A stretch of 64,000 bases of DNA from Nesterenkonia muleiensis (lineage in GTDB: Bacteria > Actinomycetota > Actinomycetes > Actinomycetales > Micrococcaceae): assembly GCF_003600155.1 (NCBI RefSeq), contig NZ_QWLD01000003.1:310001-374000 (forward strand). The letters are read 5' to 3'. The stretch's first letter is position 1. The number at the start of each line of letters is the position of its first letter. Made by a program: the position numbers and the translations under genes. The notes beneath the pieces were generated by a model that ran no database searches, had not been told where the DNA came from, and saw nothing but the letters and a program-made list of their open reading frames with translations. This document shows, piece by piece, positions 1 through 7,627 of the stretch.

Positions 1-1
1 G

Positions 2-601
2 ATCACCCAATCCCAGGCTCAGCGCCTGCGCACCCCCATGATGGGCATGATCATCACCATGGCGGTTCTGGTGGGGATCCTGGCCCTGATGTGGTTCATG
101 AATCCAGAGCCGGATGTCACCTATACCCGTGACGAGGATGTGCCGGAGGCCGCCGGCTGGGCCGACGAGGTCGCCGGCTACTCCCCCATAGCCCCCGATG
201 TTCCCGCAGGCTGGACGGCCAACTACGCCCGGTGGGAGACCCGCGCCGAGCATGGTGTGGAGGTCTGGGAGGTCGGCTACACCACTGATGCGGTGAACTT
301 CCTGGGCTTTGCTCAGACCGACAATGCCAACCCTGCCTGGGTCAATGACGAGACCGAGCAGGCACAGGCCACCGGAACCACCAATGTGGGAGGTCTGAGC
401 TTTGAAACCCGGGAACGAGGCGATCGGCACTACTATGTGCTGGCCGCCGAAGACAACCATATCGACGGCACCACGGTGGTCATCAGCTCCGATGCAGGCG
501 CTGAGGAGGCCCAGGCCGGCCTGGAGGCTATTGTCGACTCCATCGGCCGTGAGGTTCCGGACAGTGAACGCAACGACGGCGTGGAGGAGAACGATGAGTG
601 A
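2..601 (+). CDS. DUF4245 family membrane-anchored protein (5' end outside window)
   Basis: The frame is open to the left edge of the window, so the start is probably upstream; the first in-window ATG is at 38. A short basic/polar N-terminus is followed by one strong membrane segment just after the MMGMIITMAV stretch, then a soluble extracytoplasmic domain of about 160 residues rich in acidic residues. This layout and the domain sequence resemble the actinobacterial DUF4245 family, whose function is unknown. The stop codon overlaps the start of the carbonic anhydrase gene by 8 bp, so the two are probably co-transcribed. Family assignment is by recognition of overall pattern; no biochemical role is claimed. 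Confidence 0.8.
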   Translation: MTQSQAQRLRTPMMGMIITMAVLVGILALMWFMNPEPDVTYTRDEDVPEAAGWADEVAGYSPIAPDVPAGWTANYARWETRAEHGVEVWEVGYTTDAVNFLGFAQTDNANPAWVNDETEQAQATGTTNVGGLSFETRERGDRHYYVLAAEDNHIDGTTVVISSDAGAEEAQAGLEAIVDSIGREVPDSERNDGVEENDE

Positions 602-1220
602 CGAGGCGGCGAAGCAACCCACACCGGCCGAGGCGTGGCAGCTGCTCACCGAAGGCAATCAGCGCTTTGTCAGCGGCAACGTCCACCACCCCAACCAGAA
701 TGCGGCGCGGCGATCTTCGCTGACTGATTCGCAGCACCCGATGGCGGTGATCTTCGGCTGCTCAGATTCCCGCCTGGCCGCTGAGATCATCTTCGATGTG
801 GGCTTGGGCGATGTGTTTGTGGTCCGCACCGCCGGCCAGGTGATCGATGATGCGGTGATGGGTTCCCTGGAGTTCAGTGTGGACGTGCTGCAGGTGCCGC
901 TGATCGTGGTGCTGGGCCACGATTCCTGCGGCGCGGTCTCGGCGGCGATCACTGCCGCGGAGACCGGCACCCTGCCCACTGGGCATGTGCGCAACCTGGT
1001 GGAGCGGATCTTCCCGTCAGTGCTGGCGGCCAACAGGTCTGGTGCTCAAAACATCAACGAAACAGTGGAGGAGCATGTGAAGCAGACTGCCATCCGCATC
1101 GTCGACCATTCCCGTGTCCTCCACGATGCCGTCTCAGAGGGCCGCACCGGGGTCGTCGGGGTGACCTACCGGCTCGCCGAGGGCAACGCAGACCTGGTCT
1201 CACAAATCGGAGCCCTGTGA
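594..1220 (+). CDS. Beta-class carbonic anhydrase
   Basis: Protein of 208 residues, starting at the ATG that overlaps the end of the DUF4245 gene. It carries the beta-carbonic anhydrase zinc-site motifs: CSDSR at about residues 56-60 and GHDSCG at about 108-113, giving Cys56, Asp58, His109 and Cys112 as the expected metal site residues. The family interconverts CO2 and bicarbonate in the cytoplasm. A bicarbonate supply would suit the biotin-dependent carboxylase encoded further along, although no direct link is visible. An upstream in-frame extension to 402 exists but lies wholly inside the previous gene and lacks family similarity, so the 594 start is preferred. Confidence 0.95.
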   Translation: MSDEAAKQPTPAEAWQLLTEGNQRFVSGNVHHPNQNAARRSSLTDSQHPMAVIFGCSDSRLAAEIIFDVGLGDVFVVRTAGQVIDDAVMGSLEFSVDVLQVPLIVVLGHDSCGAVSAAITAAETGTLPTGHVRNLVERIFPSVLAANRSGAQNINETVEEHVKQTAIRIVDHSRVLHDAVSEGRTGVVGVTYRLAEGNADLVSQIGAL

Positions 1221-1224
1221 GTCA

Positions 1225-1740
1225 GTGATATCACTGGTCGGCGAGCTGATCACCTCGGGGAACGCGGCACACCTTGTCGCAGGGCTCCTGCTGCTGATCG
1301 GAGGGGGAGCCTTCGCAGTCTGCGGCATCGCCCTGGCGTTCATCGACATCCAGCAGCACCGCCTGCCCAACAGGATCGTCTACCCTTGGGCCGGTTTCAC
1401 CCTCAGCCTGCTGGTGCTGATCACCTTCCTGCTCGGCGATCTCCCCGGGTTGGGCCGGGCGATCGCCGCGGGCCTGGCGTGGGGGCTGCTGTTCCTGGCC
1501 GTTCGGCTGATTCACCCACCGTCGATCGGCATGGGCGACGTGAAGCTCACCGTGGTGCTGGGCATGTATGCCGGCTTCCTGGGCTGGGAGGTGCTCTTGG
1601 CCGCCGTCGCACTGTCTTTCCTGATTGGTGGCCTGGTCTCGCTGTGGCTGCTGGTCACCAAACGGGCCAGTTCATCCAGCAGGATCGCCTTCGGCCCGTT
1701 CCTGATCCTGGGCGCAGCGGGGGCCCTGATCCTCAGCTGA
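1225..1740 (+). CDS. A24 family prepilin peptidase-like protein
   Basis: Integral membrane protein of 171 residues with about five to six hydrophobic segments. It has the two catalytic aspartate contexts of type IV prepilin peptidases: FIDIQQHRLPN (Asp41) and GMGDVKL (Asp105). It lacks the N-terminal methyltransferase domain of classic PilD/GspO, as is usual for short actinobacterial and archaeal-type A24 peptidases. The family cleaves leader peptides of type IV pilins or Tad/Flp pilins at the membrane. The GTG start lies 5 bp after the carbonic anhydrase stop, suggesting one transcript. No pilin genes are nearby, so the substrate is unknown. Confidence 0.85.
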   Translation: MISLVGELITSGNAAHLVAGLLLLIGGGAFAVCGIALAFIDIQQHRLPNRIVYPWAGFTLSLLVLITFLLGDLPGLGRAIAAGLAWGLLFLAVRLIHPPSIGMGDVKLTVVLGMYAGFLGWEVLLAAVALSFLIGGLVSLWLLVTKRASSSSRIAFGPFLILGAAGALILS

Positions 1741-1761
1741 GGAGGCGACGCGTCGTGTAGC

Positions 1762-1830
1762 CCTGCTAGATTGCAACTTTGCTTCCTGCTAAAGTTCAAG
1801 TACCCAACCTGCTAGATTGAAACTAAGGAT
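1762..1830. repeat. Three tandem 23-bp direct repeats before the ATPase gene
   Basis: Three copies of a 16-bp core begin at 1762, 1785 and 1808, exactly 23 bp apart: CCTGCTAGATTGCAAC, CCTGCTAAAGTTCAAG and CCTGCTAGATTGAAAC. The last copy ends 8 bp before the ATG at 1832. The regular spacing of about two helical turns puts all copies on one DNA face, which suggests a cooperative binding site, most simply for autoregulation of the ATPase gene. Confidence 0.85.
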
Positions 1831-1831
1831 C

Positions 1832-3076
1832 ATGTCTCAGCAGAACTACCTCAGGCGCTTCGTCGATGATTTCCTCGATGAAACAATGCCCCACCTGCCG
1901 GCCTTCATGATCACCGGCCCACGCGCGAGCGGCAAAACGACCACAGCCTTGGAACGCGCCGCCTCAGTGTTGCGATTGGATGAGCCAGCTGTCGCAGACA
2001 TCTTCCGGGACGAGCTCGACCGCTACCTGACACGCTTAGATGCGCCGATTCTGATCGATGAGTGGCAGTACGTCCCAGAGAGTCTCGGTGCAGTCAAGCG
2101 TGCAGTGGACACCCACACAGGTTCAGGCCGCTTCCTTATCACCGGCAGTGTTCGTGCGCGGCACATGCAAAACACGTGGCCCGGGACTGGACGCTTCACA
2201 CCGGTGAAGATGTACGGTCTTACTCAGGCTGAGCGGACAGGACACCTCGACGCGGTGTCTTTCATTGACCATCTTTTCGCGGGCGATCTTCCCCATCAGA
2301 CGTTTGACAGCGCCCCATCCACTCGTGACTACCTCAACCTGGCAGCCCAGGGCGGATTCCCAGAGTCCGCCGTGCTGCCACCATCCCTCCTCTCCCGTTG
2401 GCACGAAGGCTATATTGATGAACTCATCACTCGTGATGTCGCTGAACTTGCGGAAATCAAACAACCCCGGCAGATGCTAGACGTCCTCAAAGCAGCAGCG
2501 CTGAACACCGCAGGCCTACCCCAGACCACGACACTGATGGAAGCATCCGGAGCCAGTAGGTACGTAGCAGAGAAGTACTTGTCACTGCTGGAAGAGCTCT
2601 TCATCATCGAGCAAGTCCCAGCGTGGCAGAAGAACAGACTGACACGCATGGTCAAAACACCAAAACTCCACATGGTTGACACCGGATTGGCCATGTGGTT
2701 GACAGAGACCTCACCTGAAGCGGTCGAGTTCGACTCTGGACTGCGAGGACGAATCTTAGAAAGCTTCGTCCTCGCCCAGCTGCGACCCTTAATGGCGCTG
2801 AGCAGCCAAAGTGTACGTGCCCTCCACTTTCGCGACACCAACGGTGACAGGGAGATTGACCTCATTCTGGAATCCCGAGGCGGAGTCACAGTCGGTATTG
2901 AAGTAAAAGCGTCTCGCCGAGTCTCTCGCCGAGACGCCCGCCACCTTGAATGGTTCCGCGACCGGATGGGAACCAGTTTCAAGGCAGGGGTGATATTCCA
3001 CACTGGGGACTACGCCGGAGAAATCGCAGAGCGAATCTGGTTGCTTCCCATATGCGCCATCTGGGACACCCTCTGA
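1832..3076 (+). CDS. AAA_14/DUF4143 family ATPase
   Basis: Protein of 414 residues with a Walker A motif GPRASGKTT (about residues 29-37), a Walker B motif ILIDEWQ (about 73-79), and the LITGSVR sensor-like motif typical of the AAA_14 family. The C-terminal part is DUF4143-like and includes EIDLI and GIEVKAS (about 341-361), the spacing of a PD-(D/E)XK nuclease core. The ATG at 1832 follows AAGGATC; a TTG at 1817 is a less likely start because it lies in the last direct repeat. Proteins of this family are widespread accessory genes with no firmly established role; links to DNA or defence functions are inference. The gene stands alone between unrelated housekeeping genes and is less GC-rich than its neighbours by eye, which fits horizontal acquisition. 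Confidence 0.85.
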   Translation: MSQQNYLRRFVDDFLDETMPHLPAFMITGPRASGKTTTALERAASVLRLDEPAVADIFRDELDRYLTRLDAPILIDEWQYVPESLGAVKRAVDTHTGSGRFLITGSVRARHMQNTWPGTGRFTPVKMYGLTQAERTGHLDAVSFIDHLFAGDLPHQTFDSAPSTRDYLNLAAQGGFPESAVLPPSLLSRWHEGYIDELITRDVAELAEIKQPRQMLDVLKAAALNTAGLPQTTTLMEASGASRYVAEKYLSLLEELFIIEQVPAWQKNRLTRMVKTPKLHMVDTGLAMWLTETSPEAVEFDSGLRGRILESFVLAQLRPLMALSSQSVRALHFRDTNGDREIDLILESRGGVTVGIEVKASRRVSRRDARHLEWFRDRMGTSFKAGVIFHTGDYAGEIAERIWLLPICAIWDTL

Positions 3077-3104
3077 AATATGGCGGTGCCGCTATCCCGG
3101 CCCC

Positions 3105-4046
3105 TTACTGCAGGGCGGCCCAGGCATCGGCCACCATCTCACGGATGTCCCGTTGAGGCTTCCAGCCCAGCTCGGCTGCGGCAAGGTCGCCTGATGCCAC
3201 CAGTACCGCGGGGTCGCCGGGGCGGCGGGGTTGCTCCGCGGCCGGAACGTCTTCTCCGGTGACCTCGCGCACCGCCTCGATTACCTCCCGAACGGAGGTC
3301 CCGGTCCCCGTGCCGAGGTTGTAGATGGCGTGCCGTCCCGCTTCCGCAGCCTCAAGCGCCCTGACATGCGCATCAGCCAGGTCCACCACGTGGATGTAGT
3401 CACGAATGGCGGTGCCGTCACGGGTGGGATAGTCAGTGCCGAAGATCTTGGCCTCCGCAGCCTCGCCCCGTGCGACCTTGAGCAGATTCGGGATCAGATG
3501 CGTCTCCGGGTCGTGCCGCTCCCGCAGCGCGCCGGAGGCTCCGGCCACATTGAAGTACCTCAGACTCACCGCGGCCAGACCGTGGGCAGCCGCCTCGGCG
3601 GTGAGCATATGGTCGATGGCGAGCTTGGAGGCACCATAGGGGTTGGTGGGCCGGGTGGGGATGTCCTCAGTGATCTTCTCCACGCCGGGCTCGCCGTAGA
3701 CCGCCGCGGTGGAGGAGAACACCAGCCGTTCCACCCCAGCGGCGCGGATCGCATCGATCAGCTGCAGTGAGGCGACGATGTTTCCGTGCCAGTACCGCTC
3801 CGGGTGCTGAACCGACTCACCCACCAGAGACTTCGCCGCCAGGTGGACCACACCGTCGAAGCTGGAATCCAGCACCTGGCCGGCATCAGCGATTTCCCCG
3901 CGGTGCCATACCGCGCCCGGCAGATCCATATTCGCGTGCCCGGTGGTCAGGTTGTCCAGAATCTCCACGGTGTGGCCGTCGGCCAGCAGCCGCTGGGCCA
4001 CCACTGCCCCGATGTAACCGGCTCCCCCGGTGACCAGAAGTTTCAT
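3105..4046 (-). CDS. galE: UDP-glucose 4-epimerase
   Basis: Protein of 313 residues of the extended SDR family. The NAD-binding GGAGYIG motif is at residues 7-13, the catalytic region SSTAAVYG at about 111-118, and the YxxxK pair in YGASK at Tyr137/Lys141. It interconverts UDP-glucose and UDP-galactose in the cytoplasm, feeding galactose use and cell-wall or exopolysaccharide synthesis. The ATG at 4046 gives the usual MKLLVTGGAG N-terminus; an 11-residue extension to 4079 is possible but not supported by family length. It faces the preceding ATPase gene tail to tail and no other galactose genes are adjacent. Confidence 0.94.
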   Translation of the reverse strand: MKLLVTGGAGYIGAVVAQRLLADGHTVEILDNLTTGHANMDLPGAVWHRGEIADAGQVLDSSFDGVVHLAAKSLVGESVQHPERYWHGNIVASLQLIDAIRAAGVERLVFSSTAAVYGEPGVEKITEDIPTRPTNPYGASKLAIDHMLTAEAAAHGLAAVSLRYFNVAGASGALRERHDPETHLIPNLLKVARGEAAEAKIFGTDYPTRDGTAIRDYIHVVDLADAHVRALEAAEAGRHAIYNLGTGTGTSVREVIEAVREVTGEDVPAAEQPRRPGDPAVLVASGDLAAAELGWKPQRDIREMVADAWAALQ

Positions 4047-4099
4047 ACCCGACAGCCTACTGGGCGTTGATGACAGCATGGTGGCTATAGACCCGCAGG

Positions 4100-4951
4100 T
4101 CAGGTGTCCCGCTTCCTGATGAGGTCATTCCTCACGTTTGCCAACGACGTGCCGAACTCATTCTCAGCCAGATCGAGCGTCGTCAATAACAGAGCCTCGG
4201 CATGAGTGAGAGCGACCTCCAGGTCGTGGTGCCACAGCCCTTCGAGCCGAGGCGCAAACTCTGGCGGAAGCAGCCGACACTGGTCGAACAGCGAGTGCTG
4301 CCACTTGACCAGTCGATGGGATCGGTAGATCCGGTTGATGGCGAGAACTGCGTCGAAGACTCCCTCCCCCACTGCGGCCAGCAGTGATCGGACAGCAATG
4401 GCGTCACCTCGTGCCACCAATACCTCTCGGTGACGCCAACCAGGGAACTGACCCGGGGTCAAAGACCGCTCCACCAGGGAATGGACCAGCCTATCGGGAA
4501 AAACTGCCGCTCGCTGCCGCCACTCCGCCAGCATCTGACTGCCCCGCAGCGCATAGGAACTGCGCAGTGCGGCTAAACGAAAATGCTTGACTGTGTCGAG
4601 ATTCCCCTCGATCAGGACAGCATCAAGGAAAGCGTCCACTGTGTTGACTCTAAAGTTGCTGACGGTTACCGGGAGTCCATCGAAGCGATAGTCCTCGCTC
4701 CACTCCTGGTCGTCCTCGTCGTAGTCCCACAGTGTGGTCAGCTCGGCGCCAAGGTGCTTGATGGGCGCCAAACGTTCTTCCGTCGTCGGTGATTCATACC
4801 AGTAGCAGTCGATCTCAAGGTCAGACCAACGATCCGCCAGCCCAGCACCCACGGAACCTGCGACGGCCACCATCGAGAGGTTCGGCGCGGAGCCATATGC
4901 TTCGGCAATGCGCCTTGCTGCCCTTGAGCGCAGCTCCACTTGATGGTTCAT
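4100..4951 (-). CDS. DUF4037-like nucleotidyltransferase-fold protein
   Basis: Protein of 283 residues. Near the N-terminus it has the nucleotidyltransferase signature AGSVGAGLADRWSDLEID (about residues 31-49), the GS...DxE/D pattern of polymerase-beta-like nucleotidyltransferases, as in DUF4037 proteins and streptomycin-adenylyltransferase relatives. The rest is helical, as in those families. The substrate cannot be inferred; resistance enzymes of this fold exist but nothing here shows such a role. The ATG at 4951 is preferred over an upstream start because the extension has no conserved content. It is divergent from the small Rossmann protein gene across 195 bp. Confidence 0.7.
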   Translation of the reverse strand: MNHQVELRSRAARRIAEAYGSAPNLSMVAVAGSVGAGLADRWSDLEIDCYWYESPTTEERLAPIKHLGAELTTLWDYDEDDQEWSEDYRFDGLPVTVSNFRVNTVDAFLDAVLIEGNLDTVKHFRLAALRSSYALRGSQMLAEWRQRAAVFPDRLVHSLVERSLTPGQFPGWRHREVLVARGDAIAVRSLLAAVGEGVFDAVLAINRIYRSHRLVKWQHSLFDQCRLLPPEFAPRLEGLWHHDLEVALTHAEALLLTTLDLAENEFGTSLANVRNDLIRKRDT

Positions 4952-5146
4952 CGGCAATGTCCGTTTCGATGTGCTGTCCCAGCACTGGTCGCCGGGGCAA
5001 CTTCGCGCAACCACTCAAGCCTCGCAGGAGCTGCTGTCGACTCGAGTTCACTCTCGTTCATCATCTTCAGTCTCACTAGCTTCATATCACCACCCACACC
5101 CACGCCATTATGCTGGTGTCGCCCGGATTCCGACAGGGGAAGGCAA

Positions 5147-5707
5147 ATGCGAGACGTCAGATCTGAGAGCTCCCAGTATGCCGTGGTCATCGGCGGGACA
5201 GGCATGCTCCGACCCGCAGTTCATGCGTTGCTGAAACGCAGACTGAAAGTCGTGGTCGTGGCACGCCGGCCTCATCGCGCGGCACCGACTGGTGATCATC
5301 ACGACCAATTCCTCCCGGTGGTGAGCGACTGGAGCGACCCCGAGACGCTGGTCGAAGACGTCCTGGCAGCAACAGGACAACATCTCGCCAAGTACCTGAT
5401 CATCTGGGCGCATTCCCCGCACCGGGAGGCGCTGATGCACGAACTGGAACGCGTTGTTGCCCAGGACGCCCTCGTGTTACCGGTATGGGGCAGTGCGGGG
5501 AGGGACCCGCGCGAGGCGCTTACTGAGCAAGCGGATTCATTCGCTGGTCATCGAGTCCGCCACGTCATCCTTGGTTACCTCAGCGGCGTCAACGGTTCAC
5601 GCTGGCTGACCCACACCGAAATTTCGACCGGAGTTCTCAACGCTATGGAGAGCACACGTGAGATCCACGTTGTCGGACGACTCGACCCCTGGGACAGACA
5701 CCCCTGA
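5147..5707 (+). CDS. Small NAD(P)-binding Rossmann protein (atypical SDR)
   Basis: Protein of 186 residues starting at an ATG preceded by a good ribosome site (GGGGAAGG). The N-terminus has VVIGGTGML (about residues 13-21), a Rossmann dinucleotide-binding loop of the atypical short-chain dehydrogenase kind. The C-terminus contains SRWLTHTEISTGVLNAM, closely resembling the end of short uncharacterised 'short-chain dehydrogenase' proteins of Bacillus as I remember them. No YxxxK catalytic pair is evident, so it may be a sensor or a non-classical reductase. Substrate unknown. A Nudix gene follows 26 bp downstream. Confidence 0.65.
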   Translation: MRDVRSESSQYAVVIGGTGMLRPAVHALLKRRLKVVVVARRPHRAAPTGDHHDQFLPVVSDWSDPETLVEDVLAATGQHLAKYLIIWAHSPHREALMHELERVVAQDALVLPVWGSAGRDPREALTEQADSFAGHRVRHVILGYLSGVNGSRWLTHTEISTGVLNAMESTREIHVVGRLDPWDRHP

Positions 5708-5733
5708 GGCTGCGATGTGGGTAAGGTTTCCCT

Positions 5734-6234
5734 ATGCCAACACCGGAGTACATCAAGGACCTGCGCCAGGACATCGGGCACAAGGAGCTCTTCCTGCCGG
5801 GGGTGACAGCGGTGGTACTGCGCCGCAGTGACGATGACGGCATCCCCTTACGGGTTCCCGAGGTGCTGTTGGTGAAGCGCTCGGACAACGGTCAGTGGAG
5901 TGCCACCTCCGGCATCCTCGAACCCGGTGAGGAGCCCGGGGTGGCCGCATCCCGCGAGGTAGAGGAGGAGACTCGCGTCGTCGCGCGTCCGGTCCGTATC
6001 ACCGGAGTCTCTGATCATGGACCTGTGACCTATCCCAATGCGGATAGGTGCTGGTTTCTCGATATTGCCTTTGAGATGGAATACCTATCCGGTGAGCCGG
6101 GAATCGGCGACGACGAGTCAACCGAGGTCAGCTGGTTCCCCACCGACGCTCTGCCGCATCCCTTCACCGAGCAGCACCGGGAGCGCATCGAGTGGGCACT
6201 CGACGCCGGGGCACCGGCGAGGTTTGTCAGCTGA
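5734..6234 (+). CDS. Nudix hydrolase
   Basis: Protein of 166 residues with a Nudix box from Gly60 to about residue 82: GILEPGEEPGVAASREVEEE, then T where the consensus has G. The REVEEE helix holds the Mg2+-binding glutamates. The family hydrolyses nucleoside diphosphate-linked compounds (ADP-ribose, NADH, oxidised nucleotides); the specific substrate is not visible. The gene ends 8 bp inside the convergent CitE-like gene. It is probably co-transcribed with the small Rossmann gene upstream. Confidence 0.88.
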   Translation: MPTPEYIKDLRQDIGHKELFLPGVTAVVLRRSDDDGIPLRVPEVLLVKRSDNGQWSATSGILEPGEEPGVAASREVEEETRVVARPVRITGVSDHGPVTYPNADRCWFLDIAFEMEYLSGEPGIGDDESTEVSWFPTDALPHPFTEQHRERIEWALDAGAPARFVS

Positions 6235-7084
6235 GGCTCTCTGCCCGCTTGACGACCAGTTCGGCGTGGCGGATCAGCGGGCCGTCGATCATAGAGCCGC
6301 GGAACTGGAAGACACCGCCGTGGTGGGGAACTTCTGAAAGCAGCGCCCGGGCGTACTCCAGCTGCTCCTCGGTGGGCCGGTAGGCCTGCCGGATGACCTC
6401 CACCTGGCCGGGATGGATGCAGGCCTTGGCGGTGAATCCGCTGCCGACCGCATCGGCCGCCTCCTCGGCCAGCCCTTCGGCATCGGCGATGTCTGCATAG
6501 ATGGCATCGATCGCCCCCTTCCCATGGGCAGCAGCTGAGAGCAGAACTGTGCTGCGCACATGGCGAGCGATGTCCCGGTAAGTGCCGCCGGGCAGCCGGG
6601 ATGAGGTTCCCCCGATGGAGGCGATGAGGTCCTCTGCTCCCCACATCATCGCCGCAGTGGCAGGATGAGCAGCAATCAGTGGGGCAGCAGCCGCTCCGGC
6701 AGCGGTCTCGCACAGCGCAATGACCTGAGCTTCCGGCAACCTGCGGTGCAGCGCCTCCACGTCGTCTGCACTCTCCGCCTTGGCGAGCATCACATACTGC
6801 GGCGCAGCTTCCGCCAGCACTGTCACATCAGCCTGAAAATCCTCGGATCCAGCCGGGTTGACCCGGAACACATTACGGGCCCGGCGCTCAGCGCTCATCC
6901 CGGAGAGGTGTTCGACAGCCGCGATCCGCGCAGCAGGCTTATCAGCAGGGGCCACCGCGTCCTCTAGGTCCAGGATGACGGCGTCGGACCGCTCAGCGGC
7001 CTTCTGGTAGCGGTCGGGGCGGTCAGCCGGGCAGAACAGGATGGCCGGTCCCAGGGTAAAGCTGGCTGGCTGGCTGGACGTCAT
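6227..7084 (-). CDS. CitE-like CoA ester lyase
   Basis: Protein of 285 residues of the HpcH/HpaI-CitE TIM-barrel family, with the LDLEDAV motif (about residues 39-45), FRVN, and GAEDLIASIGG. It starts at the ATG 2 bp past the MaoC stop. The gene is last in a row that matches the M. tuberculosis Rv2498c-Rv2502c order; Rv2498c has been reported to act on 3-hydroxy-3-methylglutaryl-CoA in leucine breakdown. A role as the terminal C-C lyase, giving acetyl-CoA and acetoacetate, is therefore the best inference. Malyl- or citramalyl-CoA lyase activity is the alternative. Metal-dependent and cytoplasmic. Confidence 0.85.
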   Translation of the reverse strand: MTSSQPASFTLGPAILFCPADRPDRYQKAAERSDAVILDLEDAVAPADKPAARIAAVEHLSGMSAERRARNVFRVNPAGSEDFQADVTVLAEAAPQYVMLAKAESADDVEALHRRLPEAQVIALCETAAGAAAAPLIAAHPATAAMMWGAEDLIASIGGTSSRLPGGTYRDIARHVRSTVLLSAAAHGKGAIDAIYADIADAEGLAEEAADAVGSGFTAKACIHPGQVEVIRQAYRPTEEQLEYARALLSEVPHHGGVFQFRGSMIDGPLIRHAELVVKRAESLS

Positions 7085-7086
7085 GG

Positions 7087-7611
7087 TCACTCTCCGGCTG
7101 TGGCGGCGTCGTCGTTCTGGTGGTGGTCCTTGAGCCAGAGCATCACACTGCGCACGCACTCGGCCACCACGGTTCCGTGCTGGTTGCGTCCGATATGCTT
7201 CACGGTCACGATTCCCTGCCCCGGGCGGGAGGAGGACTCGCGCATGCTGAGGATCTCGGACTCCGAGTATAGGGTGTCACCGTGGTAGAGCGGATGCGGG
7301 AAGGTCACCGATTCGAAGCCGAGGTTCGCCACGATGGTGCCCTGGCTCAGCTGCGCCACTGAGGCCCCCACCAGGGTGGCGAGGGTGAACATCGAATTCA
7401 CCAGCGGCTGACCGAATGGCTGGCCGGCCGCCCAATGCGCGTCCAGGTGCAGCGACTGGGTGTTCATGGTCATCGTGGTGAACAGAACGTTGTCGGCCTC
7501 GGTGACCGTGCGCCCGGGGGCGTGCTTGAACACGGTGCCGACCTCGAGCTCATCGAAGTACCGTCCGCGCTGCTGCACCACTGGTGGCTCGGATCTCTGC
7601 CGGTCAGTCAC
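7087..7611 (-). CDS. MaoC family dehydratase
   Basis: Protein of 174 residues with a hot-dog fold MaoC-like enoyl-CoA hydratase pattern: YFDELEVGTVFKHAPGRTVTEAD at the N-terminus, then an NxxxLHLD segment (about 50-57) and FPHPLYHGDTLY. A GTG start at 7611 is chosen because GGGAGGGGA precedes it; a start further upstream would overlap the acyl-CoA dehydrogenase end. It probably hydrates an unsaturated acyl-CoA intermediate such as 3-methylglutaconyl-CoA in the branched-chain route; Rv2499c occupies the same position in M. tuberculosis. The exact substrate is inference. Confidence 0.85.
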   Translation of the reverse strand: MTDRQRSEPPVVQQRGRYFDELEVGTVFKHAPGRTVTEADNVLFTTMTMNTQSLHLDAHWAAGQPFGQPLVNSMFTLATLVGASVAQLSQGTIVANLGFESVTFPHPLYHGDTLYSESEILSMRESSSRPGQGIVTVKHIGRNQHGTVVAECVRSVMLWLKDHHQNDDAATAGE

Positions 7612-7627
7612 GATTCCCCTCCCCTGC

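Noticed and set aside
1762-1830. Tandem repeats as a CRISPR array
   Set aside because: Only three imperfect units with 7-bp intervals and no cas genes; they fit an operator or iteron array.
4100-4951. Aminoglycoside nucleotidyltransferase resistance gene
   Set aside because: Only the general nucleotidyltransferase signature is present; nothing specific for aminoglycoside enzymes is seen.
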